A stretch of DNA of 39,888 bases, taken from positions 1 to 39,888 of the forward strand of contig JAUYMU010000104.1 in the NCBI GenBank assembly GCA_030698405.1, in the 5' to 3' direction. The DNA comes from Bacteroidota bacterium (lineage in GTDB: Bacteria; Bacteroidota; Bacteroidia; Bacteroidales; Prolixibacteraceae). The notes under the pieces were generated by a model that saw nothing but the letters and a program-made list of their open reading frames with translations, made no database searches and had not been told where the DNA came from. Position 1 is the stretch's first letter. Every line of letters starts with the position of its first letter. The translations under genes and the position numbers were made by a program. Below, piece after piece: positions 25,713-34,389 of this stretch.

Positions 25713-26438
25713 TTATTTAATTGCAATTATACCGGCAAAATTGTACCATTTAAAAAAGACTTCGGTTTTGCTAAATCCAGCTTCAGCCAGCATTTGCAGA
25801 TTTTCACTTAATTTATAAGGAATTAATACATTTTCAAGAGCTTCCCTCTTTTGCGAGATTTCCATTTCATCGTAGTTATTCCGGCGTTTTAAATCATAGT
25901 AATACTTAATAAACTGTCGGTTCAAGTTAGCATCTTCAGCTAAAATCTTTTCGATTAAAATCAAACAAGCTCCATCATTCATTTGCCGATAAATAGATTC
26001 AAGCATTTTCTGCCGGTAAACTGGCCTTATAAACTGAAGCGTCAGGCATAAGATCACAACCGATGCATTCTTAATCTCAAAAGGTTTGTAAAGATCGGCT
26101 GTAATCAGATCATACGGACGGGTAAGTCCGTTATTTCGGAAGTTGCTGTGCGAGTTTTCAATCATTTCTGCTGAAGAATCGACACCAACAAAACGGATCG
26201 TCTGATCCAGCCGCTTATCCAGCGAAAGAAGAGTTGTGCCTGTAGAGCAACCAAGATCATAGATTGATGTATTTGGTTGCACATAATCAGGAATAATTTC
26301 TGACATCATACGTTGCATTTCGAGATAGTAAGGAACCGAACGTCCAACCATATCATTAAATACATCAGCCACCTGTGCATCGAATTTAAAATCGGTTGAT
26401 TTTCCTATTGGCGCTTTAAATACCTGATCTGTTTTCAT
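25713..26438 (-). CDS. cmoA: CmoA-like carboxy-S-adenosyl-methionine synthase
   Basis: A 241-aa protein resembling E. coli CmoA along its whole length: KAPIGKSTDFKFD, VADVFNDMVGRSVPYY, YVQPNTSIYDLGCSTG (SAM motif), TLQFIRP and YDEMEISQKREALENVL. CmoA turns SAM and prephenate into carboxy-SAM. The arginine that binds the extra carboxylate (Arg199 in E. coli, SQKR) is present as Arg198, so carboxy-SAM synthesis rather than plain methylation is likely. CmoB, its usual tRNA-modifying partner, is not in the window. The gene instead sits between a TetR gene and a membrane methyltransferase gene, which hints at another use of carboxy-SAM. Confidence 0.85.
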   Translation of the reverse strand: MKTDQVFKAPIGKSTDFKFDAQVADVFNDMVGRSVPYYLEMQRMMSEIIPDYVQPNTSIYDLGCSTGTTLLSLDKRLDQTIRFVGVDSSAEMIENSHSNFRNNGLTRPYDLITADLYKPFEIKNASVVILCLTLQFIRPVYRQKMLESIYRQMNDGACLILIEKILAEDANLNRQFIKYYYDLKRRNNYDEMEISQKREALENVLIPYKLSENLQMLAEAGFSKTEVFFKWYNFAGIIAIK

Positions 26439-26465
26439 ATATCTAAATTATAAGTTGTTTATAAG

Positions 26466-26972
26466 CTATTGTAATGATTGTTCTATTGGATCACTTTTGC
26501 CCAGCAAATCCTGATTTATAATTTTTGAAAATTGCCTGTTAATCAGAAGTTTTAGAATCTCAAGGTTTTCAGGATAACTAAAAATGGAGGTAATCAGGTT
26601 ACTTATTTTATCGTTGGTTCGAATCATTTCTCTAATGAACTGATTATTGGTTCGGGTCTCGTTTATTAAAAACCAGGCTATCCTTTCAGCTTTTATGTTT
26701 TGGGTGACATCTGGAGTGAATGTTGCATTGGTTTTGTGAACAGAATAAAATTCAATGCGATTCAATGCCTCAAGAAGAAGTGAAAGGTTATTCAAAAGAA
26801 CAATGGAATAGATATTCTCTTTCGAGCGAAAATAGTAATGAATTGCAGCCGTATTAACTCCTGCTTTAGTCGCAATTTGCTGGACTGTAGTTCCATGATA
26901 TCCGAACTGAAGAAAGATACTATTGGCAGCTTCCAATATTTTAGCTTCGGTGCTTAACTCTGTATTTGTCAT
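26466..26972 (-). CDS. TetR/AcrR-family transcriptional regulator
   Basis: A 168-aa protein with an N-terminal TetR helix-turn-helix (about residues 8-55: ILEAANSIFLQFGYHGTTVQQIATKAGVNTA and HYYFRSKENI) and a C-terminal ligand/dimer domain that is short for the family. It is 10 bases downstream of the phospholipase-like gene and 27 bases upstream of the CmoA-like gene, so it is embedded in, and probably regulates, this cluster. Confidence 0.85.
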   Translation of the reverse strand: MTNTELSTEAKILEAANSIFLQFGYHGTTVQQIATKAGVNTAAIHYYFRSKENIYSIVLLNNLSLLLEALNRIEFYSVHKTNATFTPDVTQNIKAERIAWFLINETRTNNQFIREMIRTNDKISNLITSIFSYPENLEILKLLINRQFSKIINQDLLGKSDPIEQSLQ

Positions 26973-26982
26973 ATTTTTAGAT

Positions 26983-27879
26983 TTAAAACCTTAATTTTTC
27001 GGTCATTAACCCAAACCGGAGAATATCCAGCCTGTGACTGAAATACATGTTGTAATAATCCAACCCATGGTAATACTGGACAAAAAGCCCGATATCCTCC
27101 AGAAATTTTGGGTGATAATAAAAAGTAAAGCTCAGGTTTAGCCTGTCTGCCGAAATCCGATCCCAATTGTTCACATCGCCAAACATCCATGTAACTTCAG
27201 CTTTAACCGAGATATCTGCATTTTTTCTGGGATACCGGTCATTTTTAGCTGGAACCTTAAATATGGAAACCGCATTGTGCCAGCGAACTTTACTGTAAAT
27301 TCCGTCGAGTTCAGCGCTACTCGAACCTGGCGGATGGATTTCAACAGAAGTTTTGAAAAACTGGTAAGCATTTAGTTGTTTATTTATGTTTGTAATGATG
27401 AATCCAGGCTCAAAATAATTGGTGGCAAAATCTCCTGATTTTAAATTCAGATCGCCATTTTCCAGAAAAAAGTCACCTTCCTGACCGTTTGAATGATGTT
27501 GCAGCCTTACAAATAAACTTTTTGTGCGTGAACGCGATTGGTTTTTCAACTGATAATAGATGGTTATCTGTGGCATATAACTCGGAGTGTACACAGGAAA
27601 CGAAGGCTCATTATACATTCGGATGATAATCTGTGGTGTCAGAACTCCCATTAACCGGGAGTTTCTGCTTTCACGGAGGTAGAAATTCGGGATAACATTC
27701 CCTTCGAACCAGAGTGGTTCAATGTTACCAATATCAGTAGGAAAAGTGATATAACTATTCCCCTGATTGACCTGAGAAATTATAGAAAGCCCAATCTGGG
27801 GTATTGAGTCTCTGTCCTGTCCTAAACCTGAAAGGACAAGAAATAGTGAAATCAATATCATGAGTGAGCATCGTTTCAT
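26983..27879 (-). CDS. Outer membrane phospholipase A-like barrel
   Basis: A 298-aa exported protein (signal peptide about 1-20). The segment QHHSNGQ at 127-133 matches the OMPLA active site (E. coli His142-x-Ser144-Asn-Gly), giving His128 and Ser130 as catalytic candidates, with an Asn at 141 where Asn156 would be expected. The C-terminus FVQYYHGLDYYNMYFSHRLD...LRFGL resembles the last strands of OMPLA (QVYSGYGESLIDYNFNQTRVGVG). The likely role is calcium-dependent hydrolysis of misplaced outer-leaflet phospholipids. It lies between the DUF2141 and TetR genes with 5- and 10-base gaps. The assignment rests on motif recognition only. Confidence 0.68.
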   Translation of the reverse strand: MKRCSLMILISLFLVLSGLGQDRDSIPQIGLSIISQVNQGNSYITFPTDIGNIEPLWFEGNVIPNFYLRESRNSRLMGVLTPQIIIRMYNEPSFPVYTPSYMPQITIYYQLKNQSRSRTKSLFVRLQHHSNGQEGDFFLENGDLNLKSGDFATNYFEPGFIITNINKQLNAYQFFKTSVEIHPPGSSSAELDGIYSKVRWHNAVSIFKVPAKNDRYPRKNADISVKAEVTWMFGDVNNWDRISADRLNLSFTFYYHPKFLEDIGLFVQYYHGLDYYNMYFSHRLDILRFGLMTEKLRF

Positions 27880-27884
27880 TTTTT

Positions 27885-28334
27885 TTACATGTATATAATA
27901 CTAACCTTTATCTTCTTGTCACTCTGCAAATTAAAAGATGCTTTTGCAAAAGATGGCCGGTTTGAAAAACCGAAGGATTGAAAATTGGAAAAACCGATCC
28001 CCTCTTTGGGTAAGATGATTCCTTTTTTAATTTTCCCGTCATTGTTTTCATCGTGTAAAATATTCACTGCATATTTTCCTTCCGGCAGGTTTTTGAATGT
28101 TACAGTAGATGCCCCATTTACTATTTCCCCGGTAAGTTTTTTGAAATACTTTTTGTAATGCTCATCAGGGAATGCATCTTCACTGTTGTATAAGGCGAAT
28201 TGTACAGTGCCTTTTGAATTTCGCAATTCGCTCACATCAATGGTTAATGAGCATGTTTCCTGCTTTTGAATGCTAAATGAAGACAGTAGTCCGATAGCCA
28301 AAAACGATTGAAGGATTATGATTATTTTTTTCAT
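27885..28334 (-). CDS. DUF2141 exported protein
   Basis: A 149-aa protein from ATG 28334 with a signal peptide (about 1-20) and a DUF2141 beta-sandwich: LTIDVSELRNSKGTVQFALYN, then FKNLPEGKYAVNILHDENNDGKI, FGFSN and the final VSIIYM strand. The HDENNDGK stretch is Ca-loop-like. The molecular function of the family is unknown. The start is chosen for the signal peptide; a nine-codon upstream extension is disregarded. A 63-base perfect-stemmed repeat ends 14 bases upstream. It is the first gene of the phospholipase/CmoA cluster. Confidence 0.82.
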   Translation of the reverse strand: MKKIIIILQSFLAIGLLSSFSIQKQETCSLTIDVSELRNSKGTVQFALYNSEDAFPDEHYKKYFKKLTGEIVNGASTVTFKNLPEGKYAVNILHDENNDGKIKKGIILPKEGIGFSNFQSFGFSNRPSFAKASFNLQSDKKIKVSIIYM

Positions 28335-28347
28335 GAATAAAGTATTA

Positions 28348-28410
28348 AACCACATAGGCACATAGGAAACATAGTTTATCTTTCTATGTGAACTATGTGT
28401 CTATGTGGTT
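28348..28410. repeat. Long hairpin repeat between the RND permease and DUF2141 genes
   Basis: Three stacked stems: AACCACATAG (28348-28357) with CTATGTGGTT (28401-28410); CACATAG (28359-28365) with CTATGTG (28393-28399); CATAG (28370-28374) with CTATG (28384-28388). This gives 22 bp of stem in 63 bases. It could terminate or process the RND transcript and lies 14 bases before the DUF2141 start. Confidence 0.65.
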
Positions 28411-28442
28411 ATTTTTTATTTATGTTTTTTATTTGCGATTTT

Positions 28443-31400
28443 CTATTTAATCCTATCTACAACGTAATAAACCATCGGGACTAAATAAACTGTCAAAATC
28501 ATAGACGATAGCAAACCACCGATAATCACCCATGCCAGTCCGTTTTTCCACTCGCTGGCGGTGCCTTGTGCCAATGCAATGGGCAACATTCCGATTGCCA
28601 TAGCAAGCGTGGTCATTAAAATAGGGCGCATCCGTTCCTTGCCTGCAATGATTAATGCTTCTTTGTAATGCTTGCCCTGGGCTTTCAACTGGTTGGTAAA
28701 ATCCACAATCAGGATGGCATTTTTTGTTACAAGCCCCATAAGCATGATTAATCCTAACTGTGCAAACAAAGTCAGATGGTTGAGCGATAAATTTAACGCA
28801 AGGAAGGCGCCAATGGCAGCCATCGGGATGGCAAATAAAGCCACGAACGGATAAATATAGCTATCGTAAAGGGCTACCATGATCAGGTAGATCAGTATAA
28901 ATGAGATGATAAGAACCGAGCCCAAAGCCCCGAAACTTTCATCCTGTGTTTTGATATCTGCCCCCCAGGTTAATTTTACCCCTTCTGGCAATGGTTGAGT
29001 TTTCAGAAAGGCAATTGCTTCATCAGCAAGTGTTCCCGATGGCCTGCCAAACGATTCAGAAGTAATGGTTACTGAAGGTTGCCTGTCCAATCTTTCGAGC
29101 AACGAAGGCGAATTGTCTTGCTTCACTTCAGCAAATTGTGACACTTCAATGGGAATGTTCATTGGATTTACGATGGAAAGACGTTGTACGTCTTCGAAGT
29201 TTTTCCGGTCAAAGTCATCCAGCCATATCCTGACCGGATATTCTGTTCCATTTTCAGTTAATGTCGCATCATCATTTCCGGTAAAGGCAGTCCTTAAATT
29301 TAATCCCACGTATGCAGTTGTTAACCCCAGCCGCTGCATCTTATCTTTGTCGGGAATTACCTTGTATTCAGGGCTACCTTCTTTTACTGATAATTGAACA
29401 TTATCGGCGCCCGGTATTTTCTCAATAGCCGCTTTCAGGTCATCTCCGGTTTTCATTACCAAATTCAGATCGCTTCCGCTCAGGGTTATTTTGATAGGAG
29501 CCTGTTTTGGCAGTAAGCCTAAAACTGCCATTGAAAAGTTTACTCCCGAAAACTGCTTTTTCAGTTCCTCGCGAAGCGATTTCATAAACGCTTCGGTTTT
29601 AATGCCCCTTTCCTTTTCCGGCTTTAACTGAATGGTAAATTCCGAGATATTGGCAGAGCCCACCCCTAAACTTCCGATACCTGTACTTGGCCCGGCAATG
29701 TTGCTGAAAAGTGTGGCTACTTCAGGTTGCTGAAGGATAAAGTTTTCTACCCGCTGAGTTCTGATATTGTTTTCCTGAACGGTGGTTGTTTTATCATATT
29801 CCAGATTCAAACGAAACTTTCCCTGGTCGCCTGTTGACATCATTTCTTTTCCGATAATGCCTTGTTTCATCATCACCCCCGTCATTACCAAAAGGAAAAT
29901 AACGATACCGGTAAATATGAGTTTGTGGCTAAGTACCCATTCTAACTGACGGCCATACCAATCAATAAATGTTGTTAATTGCCTTTCAAACCAAAGCAGA
30001 AAACGGTTAATGATGTTGGTGGGTTGTAAATCTTCCTTTTTTCCGACTCGCGAAGCCAGCCAGGGTACCAGGGTAAAACCCACCAATAAACTGGTAAGTG
30101 TTGAAGTTATTACCACTATTGAGAACTGCTTCAGCATATCGGCCACAAATACCTGCAGAAACAGAATGGGTAAGAATACAACCACGTCAACCAGGGTAAT
30201 TGAAATGGCAGAAAATCCAATTTCCATACGTCCTTCCAATGCCGCGGTTTCTTTGTCTTTGCCCATATCGAGGTGCCGCTGAATATTTTCCAGAATTACG
30301 ATGGCATCGTCCACCAGGATTCCGATAATTAACGACATGGCCAGCAAGGTCATCAGGTTCAAGGTGAAACCCATCAGCCACATCACGGCAAACGCGGTAA
30401 TTAATGAGGTTGGGATTGCAATTAATACAATCAAGGAATTTCGGTAACTTCTTAAAAACAGGAACATAACCAATGAAACTAAGATCACCGCTAAAATCAG
30501 GTCATCAACCACTGAATTTACTGCTGCAATCGTCATATCTGTTGAATCATCGGCAACAACAAATTTTACCCCGTAGTTGGAGTTTGCACTTTCAATTTGT
30601 TTGAGTTTTGCGTGAACTAATTTTGAAACCTCCACCGCATTGGCATCGCCTTGTTTTTTTAACAGAAGCCCTATTCCGTTTACACCGTTGTAACGGCTTA
30701 CAGAACTTATTTCTTTCACCCCATCTATAACGGTTGCTACATCTTTTACATAGACCGGCATTCCCGGCGCAGGCATGGCAACCTGTACATTCATGATGTC
30801 ATTTACAGTCGCAAATTTTCCGGTCAGACGGACTGAATTACTTTCTTTATCGGTTTGCGCTTTACCGGCAGGCAAATCAATACCTGAGCGGTTAATGGCC
30901 TCAACCACCTGATAAAGTGATATTTTGTAAAGTTTCAGTTTATCCTGATTGGCCTTCACCTGAATTTCCCGTTCTTCGCCGCCAAGCAGCGTAATTTCGG
31001 CCACTCCTTTTAATTGCTGGATTTGCGGAAGATATTCGTCCTTCATTTTTTGATGAAATTCAGTCGCAGGCAAGCTACTTGTTGCACTGATCGAAATGAT
31101 TGGCAAATCGTTGGGCGAAACCTTGCTCATCACCGGACTCAAAATGTCTGCCGGAAGATCTTTTTTAATATTGTCGATGTAGCGCTGGGCATCCTGCATA
31201 GCAATGCTCAGGTTCGTTCCGTATTTCAGGTTGGCAATAATAACTGAGGCGTTGGGCATCGACTTGGTTTCCAGATAATCGACTCCTTCGAGATTCGATA
31301 AGGCATCCTCTATTTTTCTGGAAACAGAAGTTTCTACTTCATTCGGTTCGGCGCCAGGGTACATTGTTTTGATTACAACTACCGGCTGGTTGAAGTCAGG

Positions 31401-31511
31401 CAACAGTTCATACCCCAGATTTGTAAATCCAATGATCCCCAACAAGGCGAATACGCTGAAAAGAACGATGATCAGCGACGGACGATTGATTGCTATTTTT
31501 GTAATGTTCAT
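28443..31511 (-). CDS. RND-family efflux permease (AcrB/HAE-1 type)
   Basis: Inner-membrane proton-driven pump of 1022 aa from ATG 31511. It has the typical layout of 12 helices, with helix 1 at about 10-28 and two large periplasmic loops. The helix-4 motif has the acidic pair (ILVDDAIVILENIQRH), and NAILIVDFTNQLKAQG and KERMRPILMTTLAMAIGMLPIALA lie in the second half. It is the hydrophobe/amphiphile exporter type; the substrate is unknown. A TTG 9 bases upstream is less likely. It is the last gene of the TetR-TolC-adaptor-RND operon, separated from the adaptor by a four-helix-bundle gene. Confidence 0.93.
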   Translation of the reverse strand: MNITKIAINRPSLIIVLFSVFALLGIIGFTNLGYELLPDFNQPVVVIKTMYPGAEPNEVETSVSRKIEDALSNLEGVDYLETKSMPNASVIIANLKYGTNLSIAMQDAQRYIDNIKKDLPADILSPVMSKVSPNDLPIISISATSSLPATEFHQKMKDEYLPQIQQLKGVAEITLLGGEEREIQVKANQDKLKLYKISLYQVVEAINRSGIDLPAGKAQTDKESNSVRLTGKFATVNDIMNVQVAMPAPGMPVYVKDVATVIDGVKEISSVSRYNGVNGIGLLLKKQGDANAVEVSKLVHAKLKQIESANSNYGVKFVVADDSTDMTIAAVNSVVDDLILAVILVSLVMFLFLRSYRNSLIVLIAIPTSLITAFAVMWLMGFTLNLMTLLAMSLIIGILVDDAIVILENIQRHLDMGKDKETAALEGRMEIGFSAISITLVDVVVFLPILFLQVFVADMLKQFSIVVITSTLTSLLVGFTLVPWLASRVGKKEDLQPTNIINRFLLWFERQLTTFIDWYGRQLEWVLSHKLIFTGIVIFLLVMTGVMMKQGIIGKEMMSTGDQGKFRLNLEYDKTTTVQENNIRTQRVENFILQQPEVATLFSNIAGPSTGIGSLGVGSANISEFTIQLKPEKERGIKTEAFMKSLREELKKQFSGVNFSMAVLGLLPKQAPIKITLSGSDLNLVMKTGDDLKAAIEKIPGADNVQLSVKEGSPEYKVIPDKDKMQRLGLTTAYVGLNLRTAFTGNDDATLTENGTEYPVRIWLDDFDRKNFEDVQRLSIVNPMNIPIEVSQFAEVKQDNSPSLLERLDRQPSVTITSESFGRPSGTLADEAIAFLKTQPLPEGVKLTWGADIKTQDESFGALGSVLIISFILIYLIMVALYDSYIYPFVALFAIPMAAIGAFLALNLSLNHLTLFAQLGLIMLMGLVTKNAILIVDFTNQLKAQGKHYKEALIIAGKERMRPILMTTLAMAIGMLPIALAQGTASEWKNGLAWVIIGGLLSSMILTVYLVPMVYYVVDRIK

Positions 31512-31519
31512 GGCTTTCA

Positions 31520-31556
31520 ATTAAAAATTATGAATTACGAATTACGCATTATGAAT
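31520..31556. repeat. AT-rich flank downstream of the four-helix-bundle gene
   Basis: Contains AATTAAAAATTATGAATTACG and AATTACGCATTATGAATTGCG-type words. Together with 31911-31938 it gives imperfect inverted flanks around the four-helix-bundle gene, whose last codons and stop lie inside it. Confidence 0.45.
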
Positions 31557-31908
31557 TGCGGTTTTTAGTAGTTATTTGAATTTTACCAAGAATTTTACAG
31601 ATTTCTTCGGCATCATTAAACAGGGTTTCAAATTCGATTTTTGTGATATAATCGGTGGCATGTAAAAGTTTAAGCCAATAGATACTTTCTCTCGCTTCTT
31701 TGTAGGCAATTCCTAATTTGTTTAAAAAATCTTTGTCAGAAACGCCACCTATTGATTCTTCAACATTCGCTCCAATAGAAGTTCCGCTTCTTAGCAATTG
31801 CTTTGATAAAATGTATTCTTTCTTTTCTGCTATCAGGAATTTGTAGAAGTTTACAATTCTTATGGCAAAAGCAAATGACTTCTCTTGTACAATATTATCT
31901 GTTTTCAT
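31549..31908 (-). CDS. Four-helix-bundle protein (23S rRNA intervening-sequence type)
   Basis: A 119-aa all-helical protein of the S23/IVS four-helix-bundle family: FAFAIRIVNFYKFL, KEYILSKQLLRSGTSIGANVEES, DFLNKLGIAYKEARESIYWLKLL. Members occur inside 23S rRNA intervening sequences and, as here, as free-standing genes scattered in Bacteroidota; their function is unknown and nucleic-acid binding has been suggested. It is lodged between the adaptor and permease genes of an RND operon, flanked on both sides by related AT-rich sequence, which suggests it arrived as a unit. Confidence 0.85.
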   Translation of the reverse strand: MKTDNIVQEKSFAFAIRIVNFYKFLIAEKKEYILSKQLLRSGTSIGANVEESIGGVSDKDFLNKLGIAYKEARESIYWLKLLHATDYITKIEFETLFNDAEEICKILGKIQITTKNRNS

Positions 31909-31910
31909 TT

Positions 31911-31938
31911 TCGTAATTTTTAATTTTTAATTCGTAAT
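31911..31938. repeat. AT-rich flank upstream of the four-helix-bundle gene
   Basis: CGTAATTTTTAATTTTTAAT continuing into TCGTAATT, an inverted relative of the words at 31520-31556. The last four codons and the stop of the RND adaptor (SITN) fall inside it. Confidence 0.45.
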
Positions 31939-33000
31939 TGAAACGACATTTGCGCCATCAAAAAGATTGATAAACCCGTTGGTTATTATTACATCGCCTT
32001 CGGTTAAACCACTTGAAACCTGTACTTTATTTTGAAACCGGTTTGAAATGGTGATATTTTTCAGCACGGCTTTACCATTTTTGACCAGATAAACCTGTGG
32101 TTGAATGTTCGTACCCACAACTGCGGAAGCCGGGATAATGATATGTTCTCCTTCCTGATCGTTTTTCATCCCGATAGCTATCGGAAGTACTTTTCCAAAC
32201 ATCCCCGATTTGATTTTTAAATCGGCAGTGTTGTTTACTGAAAATTGTACCGGAAAACTATTTCCAACATTGGCTTTGCTCCCTGTCAGGATTACTTTTC
32301 CGGACAATGAAATTTCAGGATAAACATCTGCTGAAAGCGAATAAGTTTGATTGATCTGGAATTGATTTAATTCATTTTCAGGAATATTTACGGTAAATTT
32401 TAGTTTCGAAATATCTGTGATTTGTAGCAATGGAATACCTGGTGCAGCGAAAGCTCCTTCTTCTGAAAGTTTGGCAGTGACAATTCCGCTGAAAGGAGCT
32501 GTGATGGTGGTTTTATTGATTTGCTCCGCTAAAGTAGCCTTCTGTACTTTGGCTGATCTTAAAGCCAATTCAGTCTTTTCAAGCTGGACACCCTGAATGG
32601 CATCGGCATTGGCAAGTATGGTATAGCGTTTTACATCCGCTTCCAATCCTTCAATCTGAATTTCAACGGTTTGCAATTGGAGTTTCAGTAAGGAATTGTC
32701 CAGTTGAATCAAAGCCTGACCTTTTTTTACCGTGCTTCCAATATCAACTAAAACTGAGTTTATTTTACCCTGAATATCCGCGCTGATTCTTGTTTCTTTA
32801 TTGGGTTCAAAAGTCCCCGTGTATGAAATATCATTTTCAGGACTTTCAAGCTTCAGGGTAATGGCCTGCACATTAATTGCCTGCTCTTTATCGTATTGAT
32901 AAACCCTGCTGACAGTGATTTCTTTATTGGTTTTCAGTTTGTAAACTGTAAACGCAACCACGGCAAGCGCCAGAACGATATAAATTATCTTTTTTAACAT
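31927..33000 (-). CDS. RND periplasmic adaptor (membrane fusion protein)
   Basis: A 357-aa adaptor with one N-terminal hydrophobic helix (about 5-20), a lipoyl half (INSVLVDIGSTVKKGQALIQLDN), a short helical hairpin (about 100-150), the second lipoyl half (TITAPFSGIVTAKLSEEGAFAAPG), a beta-barrel and a membrane-proximal domain ending at SGLTEGDVIITNGFINLFDGANV. It connects the RND permease with TolC. The end of the gene lies in the AT-rich flank of the inserted four-helix-bundle gene. Confidence 0.9.
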   Translation of the reverse strand: MLKKIIYIVLALAVVAFTVYKLKTNKEITVSRVYQYDKEQAINVQAITLKLESPENDISYTGTFEPNKETRISADIQGKINSVLVDIGSTVKKGQALIQLDNSLLKLQLQTVEIQIEGLEADVKRYTILANADAIQGVQLEKTELALRSAKVQKATLAEQINKTTITAPFSGIVTAKLSEEGAFAAPGIPLLQITDISKLKFTVNIPENELNQFQINQTYSLSADVYPEISLSGKVILTGSKANVGNSFPVQFSVNNTADLKIKSGMFGKVLPIAIGMKNDQEGEHIIIPASAVVGTNIQPQVYLVKNGKAVLKNITISNRFQNKVQVSSGLTEGDVIITNGFINLFDGANVVSITN

Positions 33001-33011
33001 GATGGTATTTT

Positions 33012-34367
33012 TTAGTTTTTTATTGAAATATTTCCTGTTAATTTTTTCAGCTCCAAATCGGCTTTCAGGTAGTCGATGATGGCGGTTAGCTGGTTTTGCT
33101 GTGCTTCGCGGAGTGCATTGTCGGCCAGTAAAATTTCAGTAAGACTGGACGTTCCTTGCTTTTGCTGCAAAACCATTTCGTCGTAAACCGTTTTTGCCAG
33201 GTCGATTTGATTCGTTGTATTTTTGATGGTTTGTTGTGTAACAAATCTTTTACGCGTGGCATTTTCAATCAGCATATTGTTTTGTTCGGCCACATTGTTA
33301 ATTTGCAGCTCACTGTTTTGGATTTCAATTTTTTTCTGGTTGATTTTTCTTTTAGTAACCATTCCGTTAAAAATCGGGACTGACAGCTGTAAACCTGCAA
33401 AACTGACAGGGTAAAATTTCAGAAAATCATTTGGCTTTTCATCATAACCAAACCCGGTTTGCCCATAACTTCCGTATAACGAAACAGAGGGCAGACGGGA
33501 ATTTCTCAGAGTACCCAGTTCGCTCGACAGCAGTTTATTTTGTGTTAACGCAATTTTCAAATCAATGGGCTGGTTGAGCGAATATTCAGTAGCCGATTGG
33601 TGTAAAATTTCTGTTTCAATCACCAGATTTTGCTGAATGGAAATTCCCATCGAAAATTTTAGGGCATTCATAACCTGGTCGAGGTTGCTTTTTACAAGTT
33701 CGCGTTGTGTCATTAATTGTTCGTTTTGCAGGGCAACTTTCGAAACATCACTTTTTTTAATCATTAGCTGGCTGTGGAGCAACTCAAGGTTTTCAAGTAG
33801 TTTTTGGGTATTTTCCAGGTTCCCTTCAATAAATTGTTGCTGATTAACCAGTATTTGTGCATTGTAGTACAGGTTCGAAATTTCAAAAAACACTTGTTCT
33901 TCGGTTTTTTTATACTGAAGTTCGCTTAACCCGGAAGCAATTTGCGTGGTCTGAATTGCTCCATATACCTGCGGATTATACAAAGGCATTGCCATCTGAA
34001 TATTAGCACTCATGTTGTGCGGTACTCCCATTTGCACTTCCTTAAACAAGCCCTCGGGGCCGCCAAACGCCAGTTGTGGCATCAGTTGATAGGGCAAATC
34101 AGTAAAGTATTTGTAATCGGCATTTAGATTTACTTTCGGAAGTAAATTAGATTTGGCTTCCTGCTGTCTTTCTGCACCAAGTTCGATGTTGTTGCGACTC
34201 ATTTGCAGATTTTTATTGTAAACCTGTGCGGTATCAATACATTGCTGCAACGACCAGATTTGGGCCTGCCCTGAAAGAGAAAGACTCAATAATGCAAGTG
34301 AAAGCACCCATACCTTAAATATGTGAATATTCACTAACTTTTTGTTCAAATTTTTTTTAGTTTCCAT
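33012..34367 (-). CDS. TolC-family outer membrane efflux protein (RND system)
   Basis: A 451-aa protein from ATG 34367. It has a signal peptide-like stretch after a basic N-terminus (VWVLSLALLSLSLSGQAQ), then two TolC halves with SLQQCIDTAQVYNKNLQMSRNNIELG and TSSLTEILLADNALREAQQNQLTAIIDYLKADLELKKLTG. It is the outer-membrane channel of the tripartite RND pump, with an 11-base gap to the adaptor and a 22-base gap to tetR. Confidence 0.9.
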   Translation of the reverse strand: METKKNLNKKLVNIHIFKVWVLSLALLSLSLSGQAQIWSLQQCIDTAQVYNKNLQMSRNNIELGAERQQEAKSNLLPKVNLNADYKYFTDLPYQLMPQLAFGGPEGLFKEVQMGVPHNMSANIQMAMPLYNPQVYGAIQTTQIASGLSELQYKKTEEQVFFEISNLYYNAQILVNQQQFIEGNLENTQKLLENLELLHSQLMIKKSDVSKVALQNEQLMTQRELVKSNLDQVMNALKFSMGISIQQNLVIETEILHQSATEYSLNQPIDLKIALTQNKLLSSELGTLRNSRLPSVSLYGSYGQTGFGYDEKPNDFLKFYPVSFAGLQLSVPIFNGMVTKRKINQKKIEIQNSELQINNVAEQNNMLIENATRKRFVTQQTIKNTTNQIDLAKTVYDEMVLQQKQGTSSLTEILLADNALREAQQNQLTAIIDYLKADLELKKLTGNISIKN

Positions 34368-34389
34368 TTGTATTGTAATCATTAATAAT

